A stretch of 8,728 nucleotides of DNA from Sphingomonadales bacterium (GTDB lineage Bacteria; Pseudomonadota; Alphaproteobacteria; Sphingomonadales; Sphingomonadaceae). The position numbers were made by a program, and so were the translations under genes. The stretch covers positions 1-8,728 of the forward strand of contig JAFKLV010000046.1 of the NCBI GenBank assembly GCA_017304125.1, written 5' to 3'. A model generated the notes under the pieces. That model did no database searches and was not told where the DNA came from. It was given only the letters and a program-made list of their open reading frames with translations. Numbering within the stretch: the stretch's first letter is position 1; each line of letters starts with the position of its first letter. Positions 1-7,904 of the stretch are shown here, piece after piece.

Positions 1-486
1 GTGCGCAGCGATTCGCGCCCAGCGCTCGTCATCGCTGATCAGCACTTTCGCCCCCGAATCGCTCAGGCCGTAGGCGAGCTCGTCGCCGGTCCACCACGCA
101 TTGAGCGGCACTGCGATCGCGCCGATCGAGGCGATCGCGAAAAACGCCACGATCCATTCGGGCAGGTTGCGCATCGTGATCGCCACGCGATCGCCCTTGG
201 CGACGCCGTGCGCGCCGAGATCCGTGGCGAGCGCGGCGATCGCGCGGAACTGCGCCTCATAGCTAACCCGCTCATCCTCATAGATCGTCGCCAGCGCATC
301 GCCGTGGCTGCGCGAGAAATTGACCAGCGCGGCCATATGCGGCGGGGTGTTCTTCCACACCCGCGTCGGCACGCCGCGAATCTCCACCGTCTCCATCTCG
401 AACCGCGCGCCGGGCGCGGTAAGGATCGCATTCACCTCGGGCAAAGAGAGGGCTGGCCACGGGCGGGCCGACGGCTGATTATCCAC
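1..486 (-). CDS. Acyl-CoA synthetase (class I adenylate-forming enzyme), N-terminal 162 residues, cut by left window edge
   Basis: The reverse strand is open without a stop from a GTG at 486-484 to base 1, giving 162 codons. Established family knowledge: AMP-binding acyl-CoA ligases activate a carboxylic acid through an acyl-adenylate and transfer it to CoA in the cytoplasm. Visible features are the early YEDERVSYE segment (about residues 69-77), which resembles the 'ded..ltY.el' start of the AMP-binding domain; GVAKGDRVAITMRNLPEWIVAFFAIASIGA in register at about 95-123; and PLNAWWTGDELAYGLSDSGAKVLI at about 127-150. Both later blocks are typical of fatty-acyl/medium-chain CoA ligases. The glycine-rich P-loop and the C-terminal lysine domain lie outside the window, so substrate class cannot be judged. 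The GTG start is chosen because a GGAGAG sits 7 nt upstream; internal ATGs would remove the conserved N-terminus. It is transcribed divergently from the beta-oxidation operon and probably supplies its CoA ester. An AMP-ligase of another substrate class is the main alternative. Confidence 0.88.
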   Translation of the reverse strand, partial: MDNQPSARPWPALSLPEVNAILTAPGARFEMETVEIRGVPTRVWKNTPPHMAALVNFSRSHGDALATIYEDERVSYEAQFRAIAALATDLGAHGVAKGDRVAITMRNLPEWIVAFFAIASIGAIAVPLNAWWTGDELAYGLSDSGAKVLISDDERWARIAAH

Positions 487-493
487 GGCGAAT

Positions 494-499
494 CTCTCC
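494..499 (-). promoter_or_regulatory. Ribosome binding site deciding the GTG start of the acyl-CoA synthetase
   Basis: On the reverse strand GGAGAG lies 7 nt before the GTG at 486-484. No in-frame ATG nearby has a comparable purine-rich site, so the non-ATG start is preferred. Confidence 0.6.
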
Positions 500-544
500 A
501 ACTCGAAAAATGGGTTTGTCGACGCTGAGGTTAGGATTGATTTT

Positions 545-564
545 CCTATCACTCAAGCGATAGG
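545..564. promoter_or_regulatory. Candidate operator: 20-bp imperfect palindrome CCTATCACTCAAGCGATAGG
   Basis: The outer six bases on each side (CCTATC / GATAGG) are perfect inverted repeats, and two further pairs match inside (CT / AG), so 16 of 20 positions are symmetric. Dyads of this size are typical of dimeric repressors such as TetR or GntR family members, which commonly control acyl-CoA metabolism. The placement between divergent genes fits. No regulator gene is in the window, so the binding protein is unknown. Confidence 0.4.
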
Positions 565-601
565 GCATGGAGAAGATTTGAAGCAGGGGTATGGAGCGGA
601 C

Positions 602-1825
602 ATGAAGATCGCCAAGCCGGAAAAGCATGGGTTCGACTCCAGCAGGCTGGGCGCGATCGATCGGCTCCTCAAGGAGCGCTACGTCGATTCGGGCCGCTTC
701 CCGCACGCGCAATTGCTGATCGCGCGCGATGGCGAGGTGGTGCATTTCTCGTCGCAGGGCGCCGCGCGCGAGGGCAAGAAAAAGGCGATCGACGAAGGCT
801 CGCTGTTCCGCATCGCCTCGATGACCAAGCCGATCACCTCGCTGGCGTTCATGATATTGGTCGAGGAAGCGAAGGTCGCGCTCGACACCCCGGTCCACCA
901 CGTCCTGCCCGAGCTGAAGGGCGTCGGCGTCTATGACGGCGGCGGCGCGGGCGTGCCGTTCATGACCAAGCCATGCGCCGAGCCGATGCGGATGGTCGAT
1001 CTGCTGCGCCACACCGCGGGCTTCACTTATTCGTTCCAGAACCGCTCGAACATCGATGCGGCGCATCGCGCGCTCAAGCTGGAGAATTGGCACGGCCATT
1101 ATGATCTCGACGGCTTCATCGCCGCTTTGGGCAAGCTGCCGCTCGAATTCTCCCCCGGCACGCGCTGGAATTATTCGGTGTCGACCGATGTGCTCGGGCT
1201 AGTGGTCGAGCGCGTCTCGGGGATGAAGCTGGAGCGTTTCTTCGCCGAGCGCATCTTCACCCCGCTGGGGATGAACGACACGTTCTTCACCGTCCCCGCC
1301 GACAAGCTCGACCGGCTGGTCGATTGCTACACGGTCGTGGAGGGCAAGGGCCGCCAGATGTTCGATCGGGCGAGCGACAGCATGTGGTCGACGCCGTTCA
1401 CCTTTGTCTCGGGCGGTGGCGGGCTGGTGTCCAGCGCGCATGATTACAACCGTTTCTGCCAGATGTGCCTCAACGGCGGCGAACTGGGCGGGACGCGCAT
1501 CGTCGGTCGCAAGACGATCGAGCTGATGACGATGAACCATCTGCCGGGCAATGCGGACCTCGCCGCCATGTCCACCTCGCTGTTCAGCGAGACGCAGAAT
1601 GCCGGCACCGGCTTCGGGCTCGGCTTTGCGGTGACGATCGATGTCGCGCGCTCGATGATGCCGGGGTCGGTCGGCGAATATTATTGGGGCGGGATGTTTT
1701 CGACCGCGTTTTTCATCGATCCCGTCGAGCGGCTGTCGATGGTATTCATGACCCAGCTATCGCCCTCGATGCTCTATCCGATCCGTCGCGAGCTGAAGAC
1801 GATGATCTATTCCGCGCTGACCTGA
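602..1825 (+). CDS. Serine hydrolase, beta-lactamase class C / family VIII carboxylesterase type
   Basis: The protein has 407 aa from the ATG at 602 and no signal peptide, so it is probably cytoplasmic. The nucleophile motif S-x-x-K is SMTK at residues 73-76. The second motif is the tyrosine in NYSVS (Y191), within the SPGTRWNYSVSTDVLG block. A FVSGGGGLVSSA stretch (268-279) follows, and YYWGGMFSTAFFIDP (360-374) carries the WGG that replaces the KTG box of true beta-lactamases in family VIII esterases. These motifs and the length match EstB-like esterases, which cleave esters of short to medium acyl chains and sometimes beta-lactams. The start is taken at 602 because GGAG lies 5 nt upstream. 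A TTG at 578 is in frame and preceded by GGAGAA, but gives an unconserved-looking extension. It is first in the operon, 43 nt before the FadB-like gene, so it may release an acid for CoA activation. That link is inference; a D-amino-acid peptidase role is possible but less likely. Confidence 0.9.
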   Translation: MKIAKPEKHGFDSSRLGAIDRLLKERYVDSGRFPHAQLLIARDGEVVHFSSQGAAREGKKKAIDEGSLFRIASMTKPITSLAFMILVEEAKVALDTPVHHVLPELKGVGVYDGGGAGVPFMTKPCAEPMRMVDLLRHTAGFTYSFQNRSNIDAAHRALKLENWHGHYDLDGFIAALGKLPLEFSPGTRWNYSVSTDVLGLVVERVSGMKLERFFAERIFTPLGMNDTFFTVPADKLDRLVDCYTVVEGKGRQMFDRASDSMWSTPFTFVSGGGGLVSSAHDYNRFCQMCLNGGELGGTRIVGRKTIELMTMNHLPGNADLAAMSTSLFSETQNAGTGFGLGFAVTIDVARSMMPGSVGEYYWGGMFSTAFFIDPVERLSMVFMTQLSPSMLYPIRRELKTMIYSALT

Positions 1826-1868
1826 CCGGTTCCGCGCATCCTGACCGAATCAATTGGAGATTGAAGCT

Positions 1869-3896
<2,028 letters not shown>

Positions 3897-3906
3897 TCGA
3901 CAATCA

Positions 3907-3936
3907 TGTCATCCCCGCGCGCGCGCGGGGATGACA
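3907..3936. repeat. Perfect 30-bp REP-like palindrome with GTCATCCCCGCG arms
   Basis: The sequence reads TGTCATCCCCGCGC on one side and its exact reverse complement on the other, around a GC-alternating centre, so all 30 bases are self-complementary. It fills most of the 60-nt gap between the FadB-like gene and the amidase. As RNA it would form a very stable hairpin but has no U tract, so it is not a clear intrinsic terminator. Its 12-base head, GTCATCCCCGCG, recurs in the right arm of the doublet at 6503-6600, so it is probably a member of the same dispersed family. Confidence 0.75.
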
Positions 3937-3956
3937 GCGGCCTGGAGTTCCCCCGA

Positions 3957-5276
3957 ATGACCGAACGCTCCGCCCTGCAAACCGCCGCCGCCGTCCGCGC
4001 CGGCCAGACCAGCGCCCTGCTCGAAACCGAGGCGGCGATCGCCCGGATCGAAGCGCGTGACGCCACGCTCAACGCCGTCGTGGTGCGCGATTTCGATCGC
4101 GCGCGCGCCGCCGCCGCCGCGCTCGACCAGCGCATCAAGCACGGCTTCGACGCGCCGTTGCTCGGCGTGCCGATGACGGTGAAGGAAAGCTACGACGTCG
4201 CCGGGCTCAAAACGACCTGGGGCTTCGAGGCGCAACGCAATTTCACCGCGCAGGACGATGCGGTGCTGGTCAAACGCCTCAAGGCGGCCGGCGCGATCAT
4301 CCTCGGCAAGACCAATATTCCGGTCGGCCTCGCCGACCTGCAATCGAACAACCCGATCTACGGCCGCACGCTCAACCCGCACGATCAGGCCCGCTCGGCC
4401 GGCGGCGCGTCGGGCGGCGCGGCGGTCGCGCTGGCGAGCGGGATGGTGCCGCTGGAGATCGGATCGGACATCGGCGGCTCGATCCGCACTCCGGCGGCGT
4501 TCAACGGCGTATGGGGGCTCAAGCCGACCTTCGATCTGATGTCCTCCACCGGGCATCATTTTCCGGGGACCGACGGTGCGCGGGTCGCGCTCGGCGTGTG
4601 CGGGCCGATGGCGCGCGATGCGGACGATCTCGTCGCGGCGCTCGATATCCTCGCCGATCATCCGGTCGCCCGCGCGGCGCCGCGCAAGCCCGATGCGTGG
4701 CGCATCCTGATCCTCGCCGATCACCCGGAGGCGACCCTCTCGGCCGAGATGCGCGCGGCGCTGCAGGTGCTGGGGGATGCCTTTGCCGATACCGGGGCGA
4801 AGGTCGATCATCGCAGCGATCTGCTGCCCGATCTCGCGCAGCAGCATCGCCATTATATGCACATGCTCAACATCGCGATGACGCGCGGCGCGGCGATGGG
4901 CGATCGCGCGGTGCCGACGCTCGCCGAATGGTTCGACCTCGGCGATCATCAGGCGCGCAACATGCGGCAATGGGCCACTCTGTTCGGCGATTATGACGCG
5001 GTGATCGCGCCGATGTTCGCCACCACCGCCTTCCCGCACGACGATACCCCGCTGGGGCAGCGCCGGCTCGAGATCGACGGCGAAGATACCTCGTTCGGCG
5101 CGCAATTCGCGTGGCCGGGGCTCGCCACCTTCCCGATGCTGCCCGCGACCAGCGTGCCGGTCGCGACCGGCATGCACGGGCTGCCGATCGGCGTGCAGGT
5201 GATCACCGACCGCTATCAGGATCATCTCTCGATCGCCGCCGCGCGTGCGGCGCACAATCTCATATGGAGCAAGTGA
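3957..5276 (+). CDS. Amidase signature family hydrolase
   Basis: The 439-aa protein carries the complete amidase-signature Ser-cisSer-Lys triad: K76 in GVPMTVKESYDVAG, S152 in SAGGASGGAAVALASG, and S175 in GSDIGGSIRTPAAFNG. The lysine-to-serine spacings (76 and 23 residues) match the family. Members hydrolyse amide bonds, and some act on esters, releasing ammonia or an amine and a carboxylic acid. It is shorter than GatA (about 485 aa) and has no gatB or gatC beside it, so a tRNA amidotransferase role is unlikely. The start at 3957 has GGAG 9 nt upstream. An in-frame ATG at 3906 would translate the upstream REP palindrome and is rejected. No signal peptide is seen. It ends in TGATG, overlapping the next start by one base, which suggests translational coupling to the acyl-CoA dehydrogenase. 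Substrate is unknown; the context suggests it liberates an acid fed into beta-oxidation, which is inference. Confidence 0.92.
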   Translation: MTERSALQTAAAVRAGQTSALLETEAAIARIEARDATLNAVVVRDFDRARAAAAALDQRIKHGFDAPLLGVPMTVKESYDVAGLKTTWGFEAQRNFTAQDDAVLVKRLKAAGAIILGKTNIPVGLADLQSNNPIYGRTLNPHDQARSAGGASGGAAVALASGMVPLEIGSDIGGSIRTPAAFNGVWGLKPTFDLMSSTGHHFPGTDGARVALGVCGPMARDADDLVAALDILADHPVARAAPRKPDAWRILILADHPEATLSAEMRAALQVLGDAFADTGAKVDHRSDLLPDLAQQHRHYMHMLNIAMTRGAAMGDRAVPTLAEWFDLGDHQARNMRQWATLFGDYDAVIAPMFATTAFPHDDTPLGQRRLEIDGEDTSFGAQFAWPGLATFPMLPATSVPVATGMHGLPIGVQVITDRYQDHLSIAAARAAHNLIWSK

Positions 5277-6460
5277 TGAGCGACCTCGAACAATTCCGCG
5301 CCGAGACGCGCGCGTGGCTCGAAGCCAATTGCCCGCCGGAGATGCGCGAGCCGGTGCGCACCGAAAAGGACGCCGTGTGGGGCGGCCGCGACCAGAGCGA
5401 GATGACCCCGGCGCAAAAATTGTGGATGGACCGGATGGGTGCGCGCGGCTGGACGGTGCCCGATTGGCCCAAGGACTATGGCGGCGGCGGCCTGTCGGCG
5501 GCGGAAACCAAGGTGCTGCGCGAGGAAATGGCCCGGCTGCGCTGCCGCAATCCCTTGTCGTCGTTCGGCATTTCGATGCTCGGGCCGGCGCTGCTGAAAT
5601 ATGGCAACGAGGCGCAGAAGAAGGAGCATCTGCCCAAGATCGTGCGCGGCGAAATCCGCTGGTGCCAGGGCTATTCGGAGCCCAATGCCGGCTCCGATCT
5701 CGCCAGCCTCGCCACCAAGGCGGAGGACAAGGGCGATCACTTCCTGGTCAACGGCCAGAAGATCTGGACCAGCTATGCCAATAAGGCCGACTGGATCTTC
5801 TGCCTCGTCCGCACCGATCCGACCAACAAGCACAACGGCATCAGCTTCGTGCTGTTCGACATGCAGACCCCCGGCGTGTCGACCAAGCCGATCCTGCTGA
5901 TCTCCGGCTATTCGCCCTTCTGCGAAACCTTCTTCGACAATGTGACGGTGCCCAAGGAAAATCTGGTCGGCGAGCTCAACAAGGGCTGGGACGTCGCCAA
6001 ATATCTGCTCGGCCACGAGCGCGAGATGATCTCGGGCATGGGGCTCGGCGGCGGCGGCAAGAACCCGCTGATCGAGGGCGCCAAGCAGACGATCGGGCTC
6101 GACGACGACGGGCGGCTCGCCGATCCGCTGCTGCGCGGGCAGATCGCCTTGTTCGAGGTGCGCGCGAAGGCGTTCGCGGCGCAGTCCGAGCGGTTCATCG
6201 ACGAATTGAAGGCAGGTCAGGCGCACCCTGCCCAGCCCTCGATGATGAAATATTACGGCACCGAGCTGAACAAGGCGCGCTACGAGCTGATGATGGCCGC
6301 GGGCGGCTCCGACCAGCTCGAATGGGAAAGTGAGGCCACCGAACACGGCCGCGAAGTGCGCGGCTGGCTGCGCACCAAGGCCAATTCGATCGAGGGCGGC
6401 ACCTCCGAAGTGCAGCTCAACATCATCGCCAAGCGCATCCTCAACCTGCCGGGCGCGTGA
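5276..6460 (+). CDS. Acyl-CoA dehydrogenase, PimC-like large subunit (394 aa), probable catalytic partner
   Basis: This flavoprotein family oxidises acyl-CoA to trans-2-enoyl-CoA and passes electrons to ETF. The protein has the ordinary domain order: an N-terminal helical domain with GWTVPDWPKDYGGGGLS (58-74), the mid beta domain with QGYSEPNAGSDLASL (131-145) and NGQKIWTS (159-166), and a C-terminal helical domain ending in SIEGGTSEVQLNIIAKRILNLP in register at 371-392. By the GTS alignment, the position of the MCAD catalytic glutamate is glycine (G374) and a glutamate (E373) sits one residue earlier. A better candidate base is E248 in LLGHERE, at the position used in IVD/LCAD-type and some heteromeric FadE subunits. 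The usual arginine after SEVQ is leucine (L381). Start 5276 has GGAG 5 nt upstream and overlaps the amidase stop. A start at 5264 is in frame but lies on top of that site. The name PimC-like rests on length and motif style, not on a search. Confidence 0.93.
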   Translation: MSDLEQFRAETRAWLEANCPPEMREPVRTEKDAVWGGRDQSEMTPAQKLWMDRMGARGWTVPDWPKDYGGGGLSAAETKVLREEMARLRCRNPLSSFGISMLGPALLKYGNEAQKKEHLPKIVRGEIRWCQGYSEPNAGSDLASLATKAEDKGDHFLVNGQKIWTSYANKADWIFCLVRTDPTNKHNGISFVLFDMQTPGVSTKPILLISGYSPFCETFFDNVTVPKENLVGELNKGWDVAKYLLGHEREMISGMGLGGGGKNPLIEGAKQTIGLDDDGRLADPLLRGQIALFEVRAKAFAAQSERFIDELKAGQAHPAQPSMMKYYGTELNKARYELMMAAGGSDQLEWESEATEHGREVRGWLRTKANSIEGGTSEVQLNIIAKRILNLPGA

Positions 6461-6502
6461 CGCGCAAATCGACCTTCACGCGATATGACCCGTTCGCCCT
6501 CC

Positions 6503-6600
6503 CCGTCATTCCCGCGAAGGCAGGAATCCATTCACGCAGGCCTCAGCGAAAGAATCGCACCGCCAGCGTCAATGGATCCCCGCCTTCGCGGGGATGACGG
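6503..6600. repeat. REPIN-like inverted doublet, GTCATYCCCGCGAAGG family
   Basis: The left arm, 6503-6532, begins CCGTCATTCCCGCGAAGGC. The right arm, 6571-6600, is its reverse complement with about three mismatches in 30 positions. The 38-nt spacer shows no further structure. Each arm is itself a short imperfect palindrome around GCGAAGGC. Two inverted REP-like units with a short spacer are the layout of REPINs, which established work ties to RAYT transposases acting in trans. No RAYT gene is in the window. Confidence 0.75.
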
Positions 6601-6620
6601 ATGGGGAGACGGGATGACGG
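6591..6620 (+). repeat. Direct repeat GGGATGACGG, two copies 20 bp apart
   Basis: Copies at 6591-6600 and 6611-6620 are identical over 10 bases. The first is the outer end of the REPIN-like right arm. The second ends in the GG that starts the ribosome binding site GGAG (6619-6622) of the downstream acyl-CoA dehydrogenase. It may be a decayed fragment of the element. Confidence 0.5.
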
Positions 6621-6622
6621 AG
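6619..6622 (+). promoter_or_regulatory. Ribosome binding site of the second acyl-CoA dehydrogenase, joined to a repeat remnant
   Basis: GGAG lies 9 nt before the ATG at 6632. Its first two bases belong to the second GGGATGACGG copy, so the initiation signal appears to have been built on, or fused with, repeat sequence. Confidence 0.5.
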
Positions 6623-6631
6623 TAAAAGAAA

Positions 6632-7759
6632 ATGCCGCTTTTCCTGAATGACGAGCAGACGATGCTGCGCGACACGGCGAAGGACTTCGTCGCCGAACAC
6701 GCCCCCGTCGGCCATATGCGCAAGCTGCGCGACGACAATGACGCGACCGGGTTCAGCCGCGATCTGTGGAAGCAATTCGCCGACATGGGCTTCACCGGCA
6801 TCCTGATCGGTGAGGATCATGGTGGGCTCGGGCTCGGCCATGTCGAGGCCGGCGTGGTGCTGGAGGAGATCGGGCGCAACCTCTCCCCCTCCCCGTTCCT
6901 CGCCACCGCGGTCGCAGCGGTCGAGGCGCTCAAGGGCACCAACCACGCCGCGCGCTATTATCCCGGCATCCTCGCCGGCGAGACGGTCGCCGCGCTGGCG
7001 ATCGACGAGGGCGCCAAGCATCGCACCGCCGTCGGGCTCAAGGCCGAGCGCGCCGGCAATGGCTTCCGCCTCACCGGCAAGAAACAGTTCGTCACCCACG
7101 GCCATGTCGCCGATCTGCTGATCGTCGCCGCGCGCACCGCGGGCGCGCCCGATGACGAGGCCGGCGTCACGCTGTTCGCGGTGCCGAAGGACGCCGCCAG
7201 GCTCACCGTCACCCCCGAACGGCTGGCGGATGCGAGCCTTGCCGCGCGGCTCGAGTTCGACGGGGTCGAGATCGATGCCGATGCGGTGATCGGCGAAGTC
7301 GATGCCGGGCGCGGGCCGCTCGGCCGGCTGCTCCGCGCCGGGCGCACCGGCGCGGCGGCCGAGATGCTCGGCGTCGGCGGCGGCGCGATGGATATGACCG
7401 TCAATTACCTCAAGGAACGCAAGCAGTTCGGCACGCTGATCGGCAGCTTTCAGGCGCTCCAGCATCGCGCCGCGCATCTCTATAGCGAGATGGAAGTGGC
7501 GCGCGCCGCGGTGCTCAAGGCGCAGCAATTGCTCGATGCGGGCGATGACAAGGCCGATGCCGCCGTCTCGGTCGCCAAGGCGATGACCGGCCTCGCGACG
7601 ATGCTGAGCGTGCAGGAAGGCGTGCAGATGCACGGCGGGATCGGCATGACCGACGAATATGACATCGGCTTCTACATGAAGCGCCAGCGCGTGCTGGCCG
7701 AAATGTTCGGCGACGCCAATTTCCACGCCGACCCGCTGGCCCGCGCCGCGGGTTATTGA
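6632..7759 (+). CDS. Acyl-CoA dehydrogenase, PimD-like small subunit (375 aa), probably lacking its own catalytic base
   Basis: The protein has the acyl-CoA dehydrogenase fold signatures but departs at key sites. The FAD/dimer block YLKERKQFGTLIGSFQALQHR (259-279, in register) and QMHGGIGMTDEYDIGFYMKR (332-351) are well conserved. Aligning that HGG block with MCAD places the catalytic glutamate of YEGT opposite F359 of the MFG segment, and the protein ends at ADPLARAAGY without an EGT-SEIQR tail. The alternative IVD/LCAD position falls on G237 of RAGRTG. Neither position carries glutamate, so it is likely a structural or FAD-contributing partner of the upstream 394-aa dehydrogenase. The midsection NGFRLTGKKQFVTHG (143-157) takes the place of the usual GxKxWxTxG stretch. 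The mid-domain EPxAGSD-type motif seen in its partner is absent. Start 6632 follows GGAG by 9 nt. The PimD-like name is inferred from length and motif style. Catalytic independence is possible if a nonstandard base is used. Confidence 0.9.
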   Translation: MPLFLNDEQTMLRDTAKDFVAEHAPVGHMRKLRDDNDATGFSRDLWKQFADMGFTGILIGEDHGGLGLGHVEAGVVLEEIGRNLSPSPFLATAVAAVEALKGTNHAARYYPGILAGETVAALAIDEGAKHRTAVGLKAERAGNGFRLTGKKQFVTHGHVADLLIVAARTAGAPDDEAGVTLFAVPKDAARLTVTPERLADASLAARLEFDGVEIDADAVIGEVDAGRGPLGRLLRAGRTGAAAEMLGVGGGAMDMTVNYLKERKQFGTLIGSFQALQHRAAHLYSEMEVARAAVLKAQQLLDAGDDKADAAVSVAKAMTGLATMLSVQEGVQMHGGIGMTDEYDIGFYMKRQRVLAEMFGDANFHADPLARAAGY

Positions 7760-7770
7760 CCCCCCTTTCC

Positions 7771-7878
7771 CGTCACCCCGGCCTTGTGCCGGGGTCCACC
7801 GGGAGGCAAAGGCGGAATAAGAGCTTCTTGCGATAAGGCTGGAGGCGCAGTGGACCCCGGCACTAGGCCGGGGTGACG
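7771..7878. repeat. REPIN-like inverted doublet, GTCACCCCGGCC family
   Basis: The left arm 7771-7799 begins CGTCACCCCGGCCTTGTGCC. The right arm 7850-7878 is its reverse complement with a single mismatch in 29 positions. Each arm folds alone: ACCCCGGC and GCCGGGGT pair around 5-nt loops at 7775-7795 and 7854-7874. The spacer of 50 nt has no visible gene. The head GTCA followed by pyrimidines is shared with the other two elements in the window, but the core differs, so this is a second family. It fills most of the 145-nt gap before the thioesterase gene and could act as an RNA structural barrier; no U tract follows. Confidence 0.8.
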
Positions 7879-7890
7879 TCCCAGCCCAAA

Positions 7891-7895
7891 AGGAG
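7891..7895 (+). promoter_or_regulatory. Ribosome binding site deciding the GTG start of the thioesterase
   Basis: AGGAG stands 9 nt before the GTG at 7905. The next in-frame ATG, at 8121 (residue 73), lies well inside the conserved fold, so the GTG is the supported start. Confidence 0.65.
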
Positions 7896-7904
7896 CCGAT
7901 CGCC

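Larger units (their letters stand above)
487..601. promoter_or_regulatory. Divergent promoter region between the synthetase and the beta-oxidation operon
   Basis: This spacer separates two outward-reading genes and must hold both promoters. For the leftward gene, a TTGAGT (reverse strand, 556-551) and TAACCT (533-528) are separated by exactly 17 nt and would give a leader of about 35 nt. For the rightward operon, TTGATT (537-542) and a poor -10, GATAGG (559-564), are 16 nt apart. Both pairs are weak matches to the sigma-70-type consensus and are inference only. Both overlap the palindrome at 545-564, so one bound regulator could act on both directions. The spacer is A/T-richer than its surroundings, as expected of a promoter. 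Confidence 0.45.
6461..6631. other. 171-nt spacer between the two acyl-CoA dehydrogenase genes
   Basis: This is the longest gap in the operon. It contains the REP-like doublet at 6503-6600 and a tandem GGGATGACGG pair. A 7-bp inverted repeat (CGCGTGA at 6454-6460, TCACGCG at 6476-6482) overlaps the upstream stop codon but has no U run, so I do not call a terminator. No small gene with a ribosome binding site is visible. Confidence 0.5.

Noticed and set aside
578..601. TTG start at 578 for the serine hydrolase
   Set aside because: It has a purine-rich site upstream, so it is not impossible, but the ATG at 602 has its own GGAG 5 nt upstream and gives a typical family N-terminus.
3907..3936. 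Palindrome as a rho-independent terminator after the FadB-like gene
   Set aside because: No T run follows the stem, the next gene starts 20 nt later on the same strand, and the sequence matches a dispersed repeat head instead.
3906..3956. Upstream in-frame ATG for the amidase at 3906
   Set aside because: The added residues would be encoded by the REP palindrome and lack a ribosome binding site; the ATG at 3957 has GGAG at a normal distance.
3909..5255. Reverse-strand open frame of about 448 codons opposite the amidase
   Set aside because: Same low-complexity, arginine-rich character; the forward frame carries an intact catalytic triad.
6454..6482. Inverted repeat CGCGTGA / TCACGCG at the end of the first dehydrogenase as a terminator
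   Set aside because: A 7-bp stem with a 15-nt loop and no U tract is easily found by chance in such GC-rich sequence.
6503..7878. Doublet inverted repeats as a CRISPR array or insertion-sequence ends
   Set aside because: There are only two arms per element in inverted, not direct, orientation, and no transposase lies between them, so neither reading fits.
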